Shown here piece by piece: positions 1-7,870 of a stretch of 10,671 bases of DNA. The stretch is from Deltaproteobacteria bacterium (GTDB taxonomy: Bacteria > Bdellovibrionota > UBA1018), in assembly GCA_013286765.1 (NCBI GenBank), contig JABDFB010000078.1, positions 1 through 10,671 of the forward strand. The letters run 5' to 3'. The notes under the pieces are model-generated. The model saw only the letters and a program-made list of their open reading frames with translations, did no database searches and was not told the DNA's origin. Position 1 is the stretch's first letter. Every line of letters starts with the position of its first letter. A program made the position numbers and the translations under genes.

Positions 1-608
1 GCCGCGCCTTCAGCAAGGCCGATGAAGATGATTTTCCACATCTCTAACATTTTTCTATCAAAAAGGCTTTTAGTGCCGGTATCCCTCTGAAAATCATAAC
101 TCAGCTGTTGCAGGAGGTGGAAAAATAGGGAGTTTTTGCTTCCTGTAAGTTCACTTTCGAGAAACTGCAACGTCCGACGCATAGTCCGCAAGGAAGCTAT
201 CCACAGTTCCCGTCGTTTTTCTCCTTCGCCAAGTCCTGCGTCTAAATCTAAGGTGGGCGGACCATAGCTAAATTTCTTACCGGGGCGTTCTTGTCGACCC
301 GAGAATTTTTCATAAACAGCTTTAAAGGTGTCCGGTTCACACATCTGGCTGCTTTTTTCTTCTTTCACGCTATTAGTAATTTCCATGACCCAAGTTTCTT
401 CTGCCCCTGTTCCCGATTTATGTTCTTCGTGGCAGATTGGTGGTGCTGAGTTAGGACTACTCGGCGGTACTTGGGTTTCGAGCGCTTTACCTCCGCCCGC
501 ATGGACTAAAGAAGGTGACATCGAGGAAAAAAGAAGGATCGATAGGGTTAGAGTAAAGAATCTGAACAGGGAATTACCGGAATTGGGATCTATGGCGTAG
601 TGCGACAT
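1..608 (-). CDS. Unrecognised secreted protein, N-terminal part (runs off the left edge)
   Basis: An open frame of 202 codons runs without a stop from the ATG at 606-608 to the window edge, so the C-terminus is missing. The N-terminus looks like a Sec signal peptide: a polar n-region of about 15 residues, a hydrophobic core FFTLTLSILLF (about residues 17-27), and a probable cleavage after VHA at residue 37. The mature part begins Gly-rich and Pro/Ser-rich (about 38-57). It has two Cys (59 and 90) that could form a disulfide, then a charged, probably helical stretch (about 128-195) with WIASLRTMRRTLQFLESEL. The start is supported by GAGG five bases upstream. There is no lipobox, so it is more likely periplasmic or exported than a lipoprotein. 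I do not recognise a family. The reading frame, signal peptide, ribosome site and upstream promoter-like motif together make it very likely a real gene. It is the last minus-strand gene after the antiporter, 99 bp away, probably transcribed on its own. Confidence 0.8.
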   Translation of the reverse strand, partial: MSHYAIDPNSGNSLFRFFTLTLSILLFSSMSPSLVHAGGGKALETQVPPSSPNSAPPICHEEHKSGTGAEETWVMEITNSVKEEKSSQMCEPDTFKAVYEKFSGRQERPGKKFSYGPPTLDLDAGLGEGEKRRELWIASLRTMRRTLQFLESELTGSKNSLFFHLLQQLSYDFQRDTGTKSLFDRKMLEMWKIIFIGLAEGA

Positions 609-655
609 TGTCCTCTGTTCTCCGACTGCAAAAGGATAATTCTATTTTAAATTTA

Positions 656-664
656 AGTATATCA
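656..664 (-). promoter_or_regulatory. Extended -10 promoter candidate for the secreted-protein gene
   Basis: On the minus strand this reads TGATATACT, an extended -10 (TGn) followed by TATACT, which matches TATAAT at five of six positions. No good -35 lies at 17-18 bp, which is usual for extended -10 promoters. Transcription would start near 649 and give a leader of about 40 bases with GAGG before the ATG. The surrounding sequence (609-707) is very AT-rich, so chance matches are possible. Confidence 0.4.
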
Positions 665-707
665 GCAATTTATAAAAAATCAGAAAGATTAAAAAGAGAA
701 ATTTACC

Positions 708-2942
708 TTACTCGAGCTCGCTCAAGAGTCTTTGTAGCTGAGAGTGATTGCCCACCAGCCAGAGAATGTCGCCGCCCCTGATCATAAATTCGGATTCCGG
801 ATTCATGATGCGCTGATCGCCTCGTTCAATGCCTACTAAGATCGCTTTGTAGATTTCACCGATGCCGAGAGTGCGAATAGACTTGCCATCAAATGGGGAA
901 TTTACTGGCACTCGCAAAGGCTTAAGGGAGTACTCAGAAATGGCTTTAACATGGCTAAAATCATGCTGGGGATATTCAATCAGGGCTTTTGCAGCATCGA
1001 GCTGTTCATCCGTTGCTAGGACCAGAAGCTCGTCTCCTGATAAAAGGACTTCATCTGGAGTCGGTGCGACAATAGTCTTTATTCCGCGTTGAATTATGAC
1101 GATATTCAAGCCAACTCGGCTTCTGATTTTTGCTTGTTTTAAAGATTGATTGCAAATTTCCGAATTGGGATGAACCTTAATTCTCACCAAATGTGCGTCC
1201 CAAGGTGCGAGGTGTCTTAAGACATTGGGGGTGCTTTTTGTTTTTATGTTCATCTCAAATGTAGAAAGAAAACGATCTTCAAACCAACGATAAAAAACCT
1301 CGATCTGCCGATAGAATAATCCCACCAGACCGATCGCAACAAAGCCCACCACAAAAATAATGTACCTAGGCGGGAAGAAGCCCAAACTCAGGGCTCCCAA
1401 CCAAATCACAGAGGTCAGGCGGAAAAACAATACAACGCCAACACGCGCAGTTTTTCTTGCGATTTCGCTGGGTCCGCTCGCACTCGACGAATATCTGTGT
1501 ATCGCTGCCCACATTCCCCAGATAAAGGGCGAAGCTAATACCACTGTGAAAGTCCAGCTAGCAGCGGCTATCCAAAGACGTGGTCCGAATCGATCTTCAA
1601 AAAATGGAAGGATATAGTTTGTCGATAAAACAAAAACGAGTGAAATACTGAGAAGATTAATTAACCATTGGCCGATAAATTGTCGAAACTCTTTTTTCTG
1701 TTCACGATCAACCTGACGTTCGCGGATCCAGGTGGCGTATTGATCGAGGGCAGCCTTAATTTTCAAGGGAATTCTGTCTTCCAGCAAAATTGTTGAATCA
1801 TGTGAAATCCGGATCATGTAAGGCGTCAAAAAGGTAGTAATAAGCGAAACACCTACGCCAATAGGATACAGAAAACTGCTGGTCACCTCTAAACTTTGAC
1901 CCAATCCGGCGATTATGAATGAAAACTCACCGATCTGAGCCAAGCCAAATCCGACCTGCAGCGAAGTTCTGAGAGTTTGTCCGGTGATCAGAGAACCAAG
2001 CGTTGTGGTGAGTACTTTGCCGACTACCGTCACTAGCGTAATCAGAACAATAGCCCCGAAATTGTCAAAAATAGTTTTTGGATTGATCAGCATTCCGATC
2101 GAAACAAAGAAAATAGCAGAAAACAAATCCCGTAATGACTCTAGGCGTTCTTCAATGCGTTGCGACTCTGTGCTCTCCGCCAAAATCGAGCCCATAATAA
2201 AGGCACCCAACGCTGACGAGTACTGTAGAGTCGTCGCAAAAACAACGAGTGCGAGGCAGAGGCCAACCGAAATCAGAGTGAGCATTTCATTCGAACCGGC
2301 AAGTCCAACGTATCGGACAAAACGAGGAACGATCAAATAGCCCGCGAGGAACCAGCCACCCACCACCAGAATGAGTTTGAACGCCGAGGTCAAAAGAAGC
2401 AGGCCCGAAAACGACTTTTCTATCACAAAAGTGGAAAGACCGACTAAAACGAGAATCGCAACTAGGTCTTCCACAATGAGAACCGCAAAAATCATCTCAG
2501 CAAAACGCCGCGTCTTAAGTTTCAGTTCATCGAGCGCACGAATGATAATCGTCGTCGACGAAATGGAAAGCATTGCTCCTAGAAAAATACTATCAACGGT
2601 CGACCATCCCAATATCCGGCCCGTTGCAAAGCCCAGTGCTATCATAATCACTACTTCAAAGCAGGCAGTTAACGCTGCAGAGAACCCGACTGCCGCCAGC
2701 TTGCGAAAGCTAAATTCTAGGCCAAGGGAGAACATGAGAAATATTACGCCGAGTTCAGCCCAGGTCTGAATACTGGGAATGTCTTTAACTAGTGGAAAGG
2801 GCGGTGTGTTCGGCCCAACGATCATTCCGGCAAGAATATAGCCGAGAACGACAGGTTGTCGGATTTTGTGAAATAGCAAAGAAACTAGGCCGGCAACGCA
2901 GAGGATGACTGCTAAGTCTCTAATGAGAGGTGCTATTTCCAC
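708..2942 (-). CDS. CPA2-family cation:proton antiporter with extra membrane domain and two RCK_C domains
   Basis: Predicted inner-membrane monovalent cation/proton antiporter (744 aa) of the Kef/NapA-like CPA2 family. Residues about 1-380 form the Na+/H+ exchanger domain with many membrane segments, including the family-typical SLGLEF (72-77) and the ion-site region VEDLVAI with Glu158-Asp159. A linker (about 385-425) leads to a second hydrophobic block of about four membrane helices (about 425-550). The cytosolic tail holds two RCK_C/TrkA-C-like domains (about 578-657 and 668-744), probably ligand-binding regulatory modules. There is no room for a Rossmann NAD-binding RCK_N, which classical KefB/KefC carry, so it should not simply be called KefB or KefC. 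The start is GTG, because an in-frame TGA lies seven codons upstream; it follows the glutaredoxin stop by five bases, pointing to an operon and coupled translation. The transported ion (K+ or Na+) cannot be told from sequence. Confidence 0.9.
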   Translation of the reverse strand: MEIAPLIRDLAVILCVAGLVSLLFHKIRQPVVLGYILAGMIVGPNTPPFPLVKDIPSIQTWAELGVIFLMFSLGLEFSFRKLAAVGFSAALTACFEVVIMIALGFATGRILGWSTVDSIFLGAMLSISSTTIIIRALDELKLKTRRFAEMIFAVLIVEDLVAILVLVGLSTFVIEKSFSGLLLLTSAFKLILVVGGWFLAGYLIVPRFVRYVGLAGSNEMLTLISVGLCLALVVFATTLQYSSALGAFIMGSILAESTESQRIEERLESLRDLFSAIFFVSIGMLINPKTIFDNFGAIVLITLVTVVGKVLTTTLGSLITGQTLRTSLQVGFGLAQIGEFSFIIAGLGQSLEVTSSFLYPIGVGVSLITTFLTPYMIRISHDSTILLEDRIPLKIKAALDQYATWIRERQVDREQKKEFRQFIGQWLINLLSISLVFVLSTNYILPFFEDRFGPRLWIAAASWTFTVVLASPFIWGMWAAIHRYSSSASGPSEIARKTARVGVVLFFRLTSVIWLGALSLGFFPPRYIIFVVGFVAIGLVGLFYRQIEVFYRWFEDRFLSTFEMNIKTKSTPNVLRHLAPWDAHLVRIKVHPNSEICNQSLKQAKIRSRVGLNIVIIQRGIKTIVAPTPDEVLLSGDELLVLATDEQLDAAKALIEYPQHDFSHVKAISEYSLKPLRVPVNSPFDGKSIRTLGIGEIYKAILVGIERGDQRIMNPESEFMIRGGDILWLVGNHSQLQRLLSELE

Positions 2943-2947
2943 TTGGA

Positions 2948-3286
2948 TTATTTCCGATCACTTGTTCCATCTGGTTCTTTGAGCAAATCTTGTAATTCGC
3001 CTCTTTCGTACATTTCAGAGACAATATCGCAGCCACCGACAAATTTTCCATGGATGAAAATCTGAGGAACGGTTGGCCAGCGCGTAAAATCTTCTAGCGC
3101 ATCCCAGAGCGGATCATCTGCTAGGACATCAACTCCTACTAAATTTGTGGCTCCAGCTTGTCGCAGAACCTGGCAGGCCCGAGCTGAAAATCCACATTGT
3201 GGAAACTGCGGTGTGCCTTTCATAAAGATTACTACCGGGGAGGACTTAACTTTCTCTTCAACTTTTGAGGTCAGTGGATGGGCCAT
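2948..3286 (-). CDS. grxD: Monothiol glutaredoxin, Grx4/GrxD type (CGFS)
   Basis: A 112-residue single-domain monothiol glutaredoxin of the iron-sulfur carrier class. The active site is CGFS at 31-34, preceded by the glutathione-contacting Lys of FMKGTP (Lys23). WPTVPQIFI (70-78) contains the cis-Pro of TVP, and GKFVGGCDI (80-88) is the family's glutathione-binding loop. Proteins of this type bind a [2Fe-2S] cluster between two subunits using glutathione, or pair with BolA, and pass clusters on or sense iron. A strong ribosome site AAGGAG sits about eight bases before the ATG. The gene follows bolA by 51 bases and is followed after five bases by the antiporter start, so the three genes very likely share a transcript. 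Length and motifs are complete. The short charged C-terminal tail (about 103-112) is not part of the core fold. Confidence 0.95.
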   Translation of the reverse strand: MAHPLTSKVEEKVKSSPVVIFMKGTPQFPQCGFSARACQVLRQAGATNLVGVDVLADDPLWDALEDFTRWPTVPQIFIHGKFVGGCDIVSEMYERGELQDLLKEPDGTSDRK

Positions 3287-3337
3287 TTTAAACTCCTTTT
3301 TAAATTTGTTTATTTATAAATTAATTTAGTTTCTCAC

Positions 3338-3589
3338 CTATTTTTTCGCTTTGCTAAACTGCTCTGGCGTAAATGTTTTGATAGTAAGTGCATGCACTTC
3401 TCCCGAATCAATTTCAGACTGAACTAATGCAAAAACCATCCGGTGCTGATCAATCATCATTTTCCCGTCAAAAGCGGGCGATACAATAACGGCTTGATAG
3501 TGGTCCTGCGTACCCGTAAGGTCAACCACATTCACCTGGGTATTTGGGGCAAGGGACTTCAGTTTACCTGCAAGTTGTTCCGGGGTCAT
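3338..3589 (-). CDS. bolA: BolA/IbaG family protein
   Basis: An 83-residue protein of the BolA family, nearer the short IbaG/BolA2 form than E. coli BolA (about 105 aa). Family hallmarks are DHYQAVIVS (29-37), FDGKMMIDQHRMV (40-52) and VHALTIKTFTPEQF (65-78). His30 and the invariant His of VHAL (His66) are candidate cluster ligands. BolA proteins form heterodimers with CGFS glutaredoxins that bind a [2Fe-2S] cluster, and the next gene downstream is exactly such a glutaredoxin, which supports both assignments. The start ATG has GAGAG five bases upstream. It is the first gene of the minus-strand operon and is divergent from lon. Whether it acts in cluster transfer, iron regulation or as a DNA-binding stress regulator cannot be decided from the sequence. 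Confidence 0.93.
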   Translation of the reverse strand: MTPEQLAGKLKSLAPNTQVNVVDLTGTQDHYQAVIVSPAFDGKMMIDQHRMVFALVQSEIDSGEVHALTIKTFTPEQFSKAKK

Positions 3590-3611
3590 AGTGACTCTCT
3601 CATAGTTACTT

Positions 3612-3641
3612 TCTATAGTTTAAGTGGCACCTAAATAGCAA
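3612..3641 (-). promoter_or_regulatory. Candidate promoter of the bolA-grxD-antiporter operon
   Basis: Read on the minus strand, TTGCTA (3636-3641) and TATAGA (3612-3617) are separated by 18 bp; each matches its sigma-70 box at four of six positions. A second candidate farther upstream has a perfect TTGACA (3668-3673) with TATACG (3647-3652), but its spacer is only 15 bp. Either would give a leader of roughly 15-50 bases before the bolA start. Confidence 0.35.
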
Positions 3642-3654
3642 ATCTTCGTATAAT
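3625..3654 (+). promoter_or_regulatory. Candidate lon promoter region: sigma-54-like site and consensus -10
   Basis: TGGCACCTAAATAGCA (3625-3640) fits the sigma-54 -24/-12 layout (TGGCACr-N4-TTGCw) with correct spacing and mismatches at the r position and in TTGC (TAGC). Nine bases on is a perfect TATAAT (3649-3654), but without a recognisable -35. Either could drive lon, about 85-100 bases upstream of its start. Both overlap the minus-strand bolA promoter candidates. No sigma-32 heat-shock boxes were seen. Confidence 0.35.
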
Positions 3655-3738
3655 TTAGAGGCCGTTCTGTCAATCTCATTGCAGCCTGCAGGAATTCTTG
3701 CGTGGCCTAGGCTCATAATTTGCTTTTGAAGTTTTTAT

Positions 3739-6126
3739 ATGGAGCATGTTCCTTCTTCTTTACCCGTTCTACCGATACGGAATGCCGTTTTATTCCCGGG
3801 AGTGTCAATGCCTTTAGTTGTGGGCCGAGGGAGAAGTATTAAAGCGGTCGAGCAATCTCAAAATGCCGACAATTTGCTTGTCGTTGTTACGCAGCGAGTA
3901 CTCACTACGGGTGATCCTCAAATTGAAGACCTCCACAAAGTGGGAACCCTTTGTAAAGTTGAAGGATCGACCCCGACGGAACAAGGCAGCCGACAAATTA
4001 TCGTTACTGGAATCGGCCGCTATCGGGTGATGGAATATAATCTTTCGCCGGGAGGGTATTTAGAAGCGCGCGGCGAAATTGTCTCAGACGTTTATTCGAC
4101 TTATGAAGTGCGTAATCAAGCACTTTTCTACAATCTCAAGGAACTTGCACGCGAAGTAATAGAGCTCTTGCCAGGTGCCACGGAACCTCTCATTAAGCTG
4201 ATTGACCGAGTGGAAGACCCTGGCTACTTGTGCAATGTCTGTGCTGCATACTTAAGTCTGTCGCTTTCCGAAAAACAGGAATTGCTCGAAATGGTTCAGA
4301 TCAACGAGCGAATTGAAAAACTCCTGAATGCAATGAGAAAAGAACGAGAAACGCTGCAGATGCAACGAGAAATTCGAGATAAAATGTCCGAGCGGCTCAA
4401 CAAAGCCCAACGCGAAGCTCTGTTGCGCGAACAGTTGCGAACGATTCGATCGGAACTCGGCGAAGAACCAGGTGAGGGAATTGCTGACGAGTTAGAACTC
4501 AAACTACAGGAGGCGGGACTTCCGGAGGAAGCTCTTAAACATTCTGGCGAGGAATTGAGACGACTGCGAGCACTACCGCCGATTTCGGCGGAATATCATG
4601 TTCTTCGAACCTATTTGGAATGGTTAGCTGCGTTGCCCTGGAATAAAAAAACAGAAAGCCCAATCGATCTCCAACGAGCGCGGAGAATTCTGGATGAAGA
4701 TCACTATGGATTAGAGGAAGTGAAGAAGAGAATTCTTCAGTTTCTTGCAGTCGCAAAATTGAAAAACGATATTCGTGGACCAATTCTATGCTTACTAGGT
4801 CCTCCAGGTGTTGGAAAAACGTCGCTCGGTCAATCCATTGCAAGAGCGATGGGCCGAAAATTTATTCGTACATCCTTGGGTGGGGTACGCGACGAAGCTG
4901 AGATTCGCGGCCACCGGCGCACTTATGTGGGATCGATGCCGGGAAGAATTATTCAGAGCATTAAACGTGCTGGTACACGAAATCCTCTGATGCTTCTCGA
5001 CGAAATTGATAAACTGCGCGCCGACTTTCATGGTGATCCGTCTTCTGCCATGCTAGAGGTTCTAGATCCCGAACAGAATAGGAATTTTACCGATCACTAT
5101 ATCGATCTGGCGTTTGATCTAAGTGATGTCTTCTTTATTACCACCGCTAATGTTGTCGATACCATTCCACCACCGCTCAGAGATCGGATGGAAATTATTG
5201 AAGTCAGCAGTTACACTTCGTATGAAAAACTGCAGATTGCGAAAAAATACCTGATTCCTAAACAGTTGAGCGAGCATGGCTTGAGAAACAATCAAGTGAT
5301 TCTACCCGATGAAACACTATGCAAAGTTATTTCACACTACACACGTGAAGCCGGTGTGCGTGATTTACAGCGCAAAATAGCAGCCTTGTTTCGGGCAACC
5401 GCTGAAAAAGTAGTCGAGTGGCAGGACAAGAGCGGTAGTACTCTGACGGATGGCAGAGCTATTGATTTAGGCCCAGGACAATTACAAGAATTTTTGGGTC
5501 CTGAGAAGTATTTTCCTGAAAAAGCAGAACGGATTATGAAACCCGGAATTGCTCCTGGAGTGGCTTGGACGCCGCAAGGTGGCGATATTCTGTATATTGA
5601 GGCTACTGTTATGCCCAGTGGAAAAGGCAATTTGATTTTGACGGGCCAACTGGGGGAAGTAATGAAAGAGTCCGCACAAATCGCTCTCAGTGTGACACGC
5701 GCCATGATGTCGCGTTCTATGATGGCCATGGTACTGAGAAAAAGCTACGACTTGAGTCAATACGATATTCATATTCACGTGCCGGCGGGAGCGATTCCGA
5801 AGGACGGTCCGTCTGCAGGAATTACGATCTTATGCGCGATCGTCTCGCTTTTTTTAACAAAATCTATTTTTTCTAATTTGGCCATGACAGGAGAACTCAC
5901 GTTGCGCGGAGCTGTTCTTCCCGTTGGCGGAATAAAAGAAAAAGTTCTCGCCGCCCATCGCGCGGGACTGAACCATATTATTTTACCTAAGAGAAATGAA
6001 TCGGACCTTATCTATATTCCCAAGGAAGTCAGAGACCAGATTCACTTTACGTTAGTAGACAATGTCGAAGAAGTTTTGACGTATGTCTTTGGAACCGATG
6101 CGTTTTCGGCGCAGGCCGCGGCCTAG
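3739..6126 (+). CDS. lon: ATP-dependent protease Lon
   Basis: A complete 795-residue LonA protease (E. coli Lon is 784). It is a cytosolic hexameric AAA+ enzyme that unfolds and degrades damaged and regulatory proteins. The N-terminal substrate-binding domain (about 5-205) starts with LPVLPIRNAVLFPG. It is followed by a charged coiled-coil region (about 205-300) and the AAA+ module, with Walker A GPPGVGKT (354-361) and Walker B LLDEID (419-424). The protease domain carries the catalytic Ser692 in PKDGPSAG. Lys735, in GGIKEK, lies 43 residues later, the same spacing as Ser679/Lys722 in E. coli. No key residue is missing. An in-frame TGA lies just upstream, so the ATG is the first possible start. 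Its ribosome site is weak (GAAG about nine bases away), so translation may depend on the leader. It is divergent from bolA and followed by the ABC1 kinase gene. Confidence 0.98.
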   Translation: MEHVPSSLPVLPIRNAVLFPGVSMPLVVGRGRSIKAVEQSQNADNLLVVVTQRVLTTGDPQIEDLHKVGTLCKVEGSTPTEQGSRQIIVTGIGRYRVMEYNLSPGGYLEARGEIVSDVYSTYEVRNQALFYNLKELAREVIELLPGATEPLIKLIDRVEDPGYLCNVCAAYLSLSLSEKQELLEMVQINERIEKLLNAMRKERETLQMQREIRDKMSERLNKAQREALLREQLRTIRSELGEEPGEGIADELELKLQEAGLPEEALKHSGEELRRLRALPPISAEYHVLRTYLEWLAALPWNKKTESPIDLQRARRILDEDHYGLEEVKKRILQFLAVAKLKNDIRGPILCLLGPPGVGKTSLGQSIARAMGRKFIRTSLGGVRDEAEIRGHRRTYVGSMPGRIIQSIKRAGTRNPLMLLDEIDKLRADFHGDPSSAMLEVLDPEQNRNFTDHYIDLAFDLSDVFFITTANVVDTIPPPLRDRMEIIEVSSYTSYEKLQIAKKYLIPKQLSEHGLRNNQVILPDETLCKVISHYTREAGVRDLQRKIAALFRATAEKVVEWQDKSGSTLTDGRAIDLGPGQLQEFLGPEKYFPEKAERIMKPGIAPGVAWTPQGGDILYIEATVMPSGKGNLILTGQLGEVMKESAQIALSVTRAMMSRSMMAMVLRKSYDLSQYDIHIHVPAGAIPKDGPSAGITILCAIVSLFLTKSIFSNLAMTGELTLRGAVLPVGGIKEKVLAAHRAGLNHIILPKRNESDLIYIPKEVRDQIHFTLVDNVEEVLTYVFGTDAFSAQAAA

Positions 6127-6162
6127 GTGTCCGACAGCTTATGTCATTTTATAGGCTTTTTT
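6121..6162 (+). terminator. Possible weak intrinsic terminator of lon
   Basis: GCCTA (6121-6125, spanning the lon stop codon) pairs with TAGGC (6152-6156), followed directly by six T. Inside, GACA (6133-6136) can pair with TGTC (6142-6145). The outer stem is only five base pairs with unpaired bases between the two stems, so it is marginal. If real, it argues against the GTG at 6127 being the start of the next gene. Confidence 0.3.
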
Positions 6163-6303
6163 CTTCAACGCCTTCTTACTACGTTCGTCAGCTACTTTGT
6201 GCGAAGCAGGACCGTTGTCTTGAAGATAGGCGGTTTGTTGATCGTGTCTGCGTTTCCTGTGCTTAATACTCAGTCTTTTGGCCATAATGGACGTGACCCT
6301 AAC

Positions 6304-7824
6304 ATGACCCGAGTCCGAATGGCAAATCACAATTTAGAGCGCGTCGTCATGAAATCTGGTAGTCTGACTCTTGCTATGCCCGTGAAAACCACAAAAGAGA
6401 AATTGAGTAAGATTAAATCGGGTGCATTTTCTCGTGGCCTTGCATTGGCCCGAGTTTCCGTATCCGCTGGTGCACGGGCAGCTTCGCACGCGGTGGGGAC
6501 CATTTTTGCAAGCGAAACGCAAAAAACCGAGAGTTTTCGAGCCATGCTACTGGCTCAGATGGAATTTCTGACTAAAGAACTCGGACAATTGAAGGGTAGC
6601 TTAATGAAGGTGGGCCAGCTCATCTCCCTTTATGGGGAGCACTTCCTACCACCAGAAGTCAACGCTGTACTCAAGTCTTTGCAGAATCAATCGCCTCCGC
6701 TGGAGTGGAACGCGATTGAAAAAGTCATTCGCAGGCAATTGTCACAAGAGAGGCTCAACGAACTGGAAATAGATCCGGAACCGATTGCTTCGGCCTCTCT
6801 CGGACAGGTCCATCGAGCGAAACGAAAATCCGACGGTAAATGGCTGGCGATGAAAATTCAATATCCCGGCGTTGATCAAGCTATCGAGAGTGACTTAAAA
6901 GCTCTTCGTTCTATATTGTCTGTTTCAAAACTGATTCCCAAAGGTCCTAGGTATGACGAGCTTTTTAAAGAAGTGCGTTATATGCTCTATCAAGAAGTGG
7001 ACTACCAGCGGGAACTAGAGATTACCCAGGAGTTTTATAAATGGTTGTCCGATGATCCTCGCTATATCGTTCCGGAAGTGATTCCCGAGTATTCGACGAA
7101 GCGTATTCTCACCACCTCTCTCGAGGAAGGCGTTCCAGTGGATAGTCCAGAAGTGAAGGGTCTATCTCAGGAACGAAGAAACGCCCTCGGGGTTGCGTTC
7201 ATTCAGCTCTACTTTCGTGAAGTTTTTGAGTTCAGTGCAGTTCAAACAGACCCCCATTTTGGAAATTATCGCGTTCGACTAGGTGAGGACGGTGAAGCGG
7301 ATCGGTTAATACTTTTTGATTTCGGAGCGGTTCGGAAGCTTTCAAAAACTTTTGGTGATTCGTATCGCCAGATGGTGCGCGGGTCTTTTTACCACGATAG
7401 CGATCTCATTTCTGAAGCAGCTTCGAAGTTGGGCTTCTTGCGCCTTGAAGATACGCCTGAACAGCGTGCGCATTTTATGGAACTTTGTTTTTTAATCCTG
7501 GAACCGTTCTATATTCCAGGTTCCGCCATTGCCCCTGCAGATCTTCCGCCGGAACTTTACAACACCGATGGTCATTATCTTTGGTCCAAGAGCGATTTGC
7601 CCAAACGCGTGGCAAAAAAGGGAGCGGAGTTTATACTAGCGTTTCGGCTGAGAACGCCGCCGCGCGAGGTAGTTTTTCTAGATCGAAAATTGGGTGGCGT
7701 TTTTATTTTCTTGTCAGTTCTGGATGTCCGAACCGATATTCGTGAAGCCACTGAGGCCTATACAGCGCTTATTCCCAAATTCACTTCCACAGACAGTGAA
7801 CCGCCGCCAACACAAGAAATATAA
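6304..7824 (+). CDS. ABC1/UbiB (AarF) family atypical protein kinase
   Basis: An atypical kinase/ATPase of the ABC1/ADCK/UbiB family, whose members support quinone biosynthesis or lipid homeostasis. Family marks in order: the KxGQ motif within GSLMKVGQLIS (Lys codon at 6607); the Ala-rich loop ASASLGQVHRAK that replaces the usual Gly-rich loop; the ATP-site Lys of LAMKIQYPGV; the catalytic loop DPHFGN (7249-7266); and the metal-binding DFG (7318-7326). The frame is open back to a GTG at 6127, directly after the lon stop. That extension has no family similarity that I can see, includes a hydrophobic run, and overlaps a terminator-like hairpin. I therefore place the start at the ATG at 6304. 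ATGs at 6319, 6349 and 6376 are also possible; the last begins just before the part I regard as conserved, TKEKLSKIKSGAFSRG. None has a strong ribosome site. No other quinone gene is nearby, so the pathway is open. Confidence 0.88.
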   Translation: MTRVRMANHNLERVVMKSGSLTLAMPVKTTKEKLSKIKSGAFSRGLALARVSVSAGARAASHAVGTIFASETQKTESFRAMLLAQMEFLTKELGQLKGSLMKVGQLISLYGEHFLPPEVNAVLKSLQNQSPPLEWNAIEKVIRRQLSQERLNELEIDPEPIASASLGQVHRAKRKSDGKWLAMKIQYPGVDQAIESDLKALRSILSVSKLIPKGPRYDELFKEVRYMLYQEVDYQRELEITQEFYKWLSDDPRYIVPEVIPEYSTKRILTTSLEEGVPVDSPEVKGLSQERRNALGVAFIQLYFREVFEFSAVQTDPHFGNYRVRLGEDGEADRLILFDFGAVRKLSKTFGDSYRQMVRGSFYHDSDLISEAASKLGFLRLEDTPEQRAHFMELCFLILEPFYIPGSAIAPADLPPELYNTDGHYLWSKSDLPKRVAKKGAEFILAFRLRTPPREVVFLDRKLGGVFIFLSVLDVRTDIREATEAYTALIPKFTSTDSEPPPTQEI

Positions 7825-7870
7825 TCTTATCCGTTTTTAAGTTTTGCTCTCACAAAAAACGCGACTTGCG

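Noticed and set aside
328..600. Plus-strand 90-codon frame with a signal-like start
   Set aside because: It lies antisense to the secreted-protein gene, which has the better ribosome site, signal peptide and promoter; the hydrophobic start is a mirror effect of that sequence.
862..2769. Several plus-strand open frames of 76-132 codons opposite the antiporter gene
   Set aside because: They are antisense to a well-supported membrane protein, are rich in Ser, Thr and Arg as expected of antisense frames, and show no ribosome sites or recognisable domains.
6127..6303. A separate small secreted protein between lon and the kinase gene
   Set aside because: The hydrophobic run could look like a signal peptide, but the frame continues into the kinase without a stop and there is no ribosome site; an untranslated gap is simpler.
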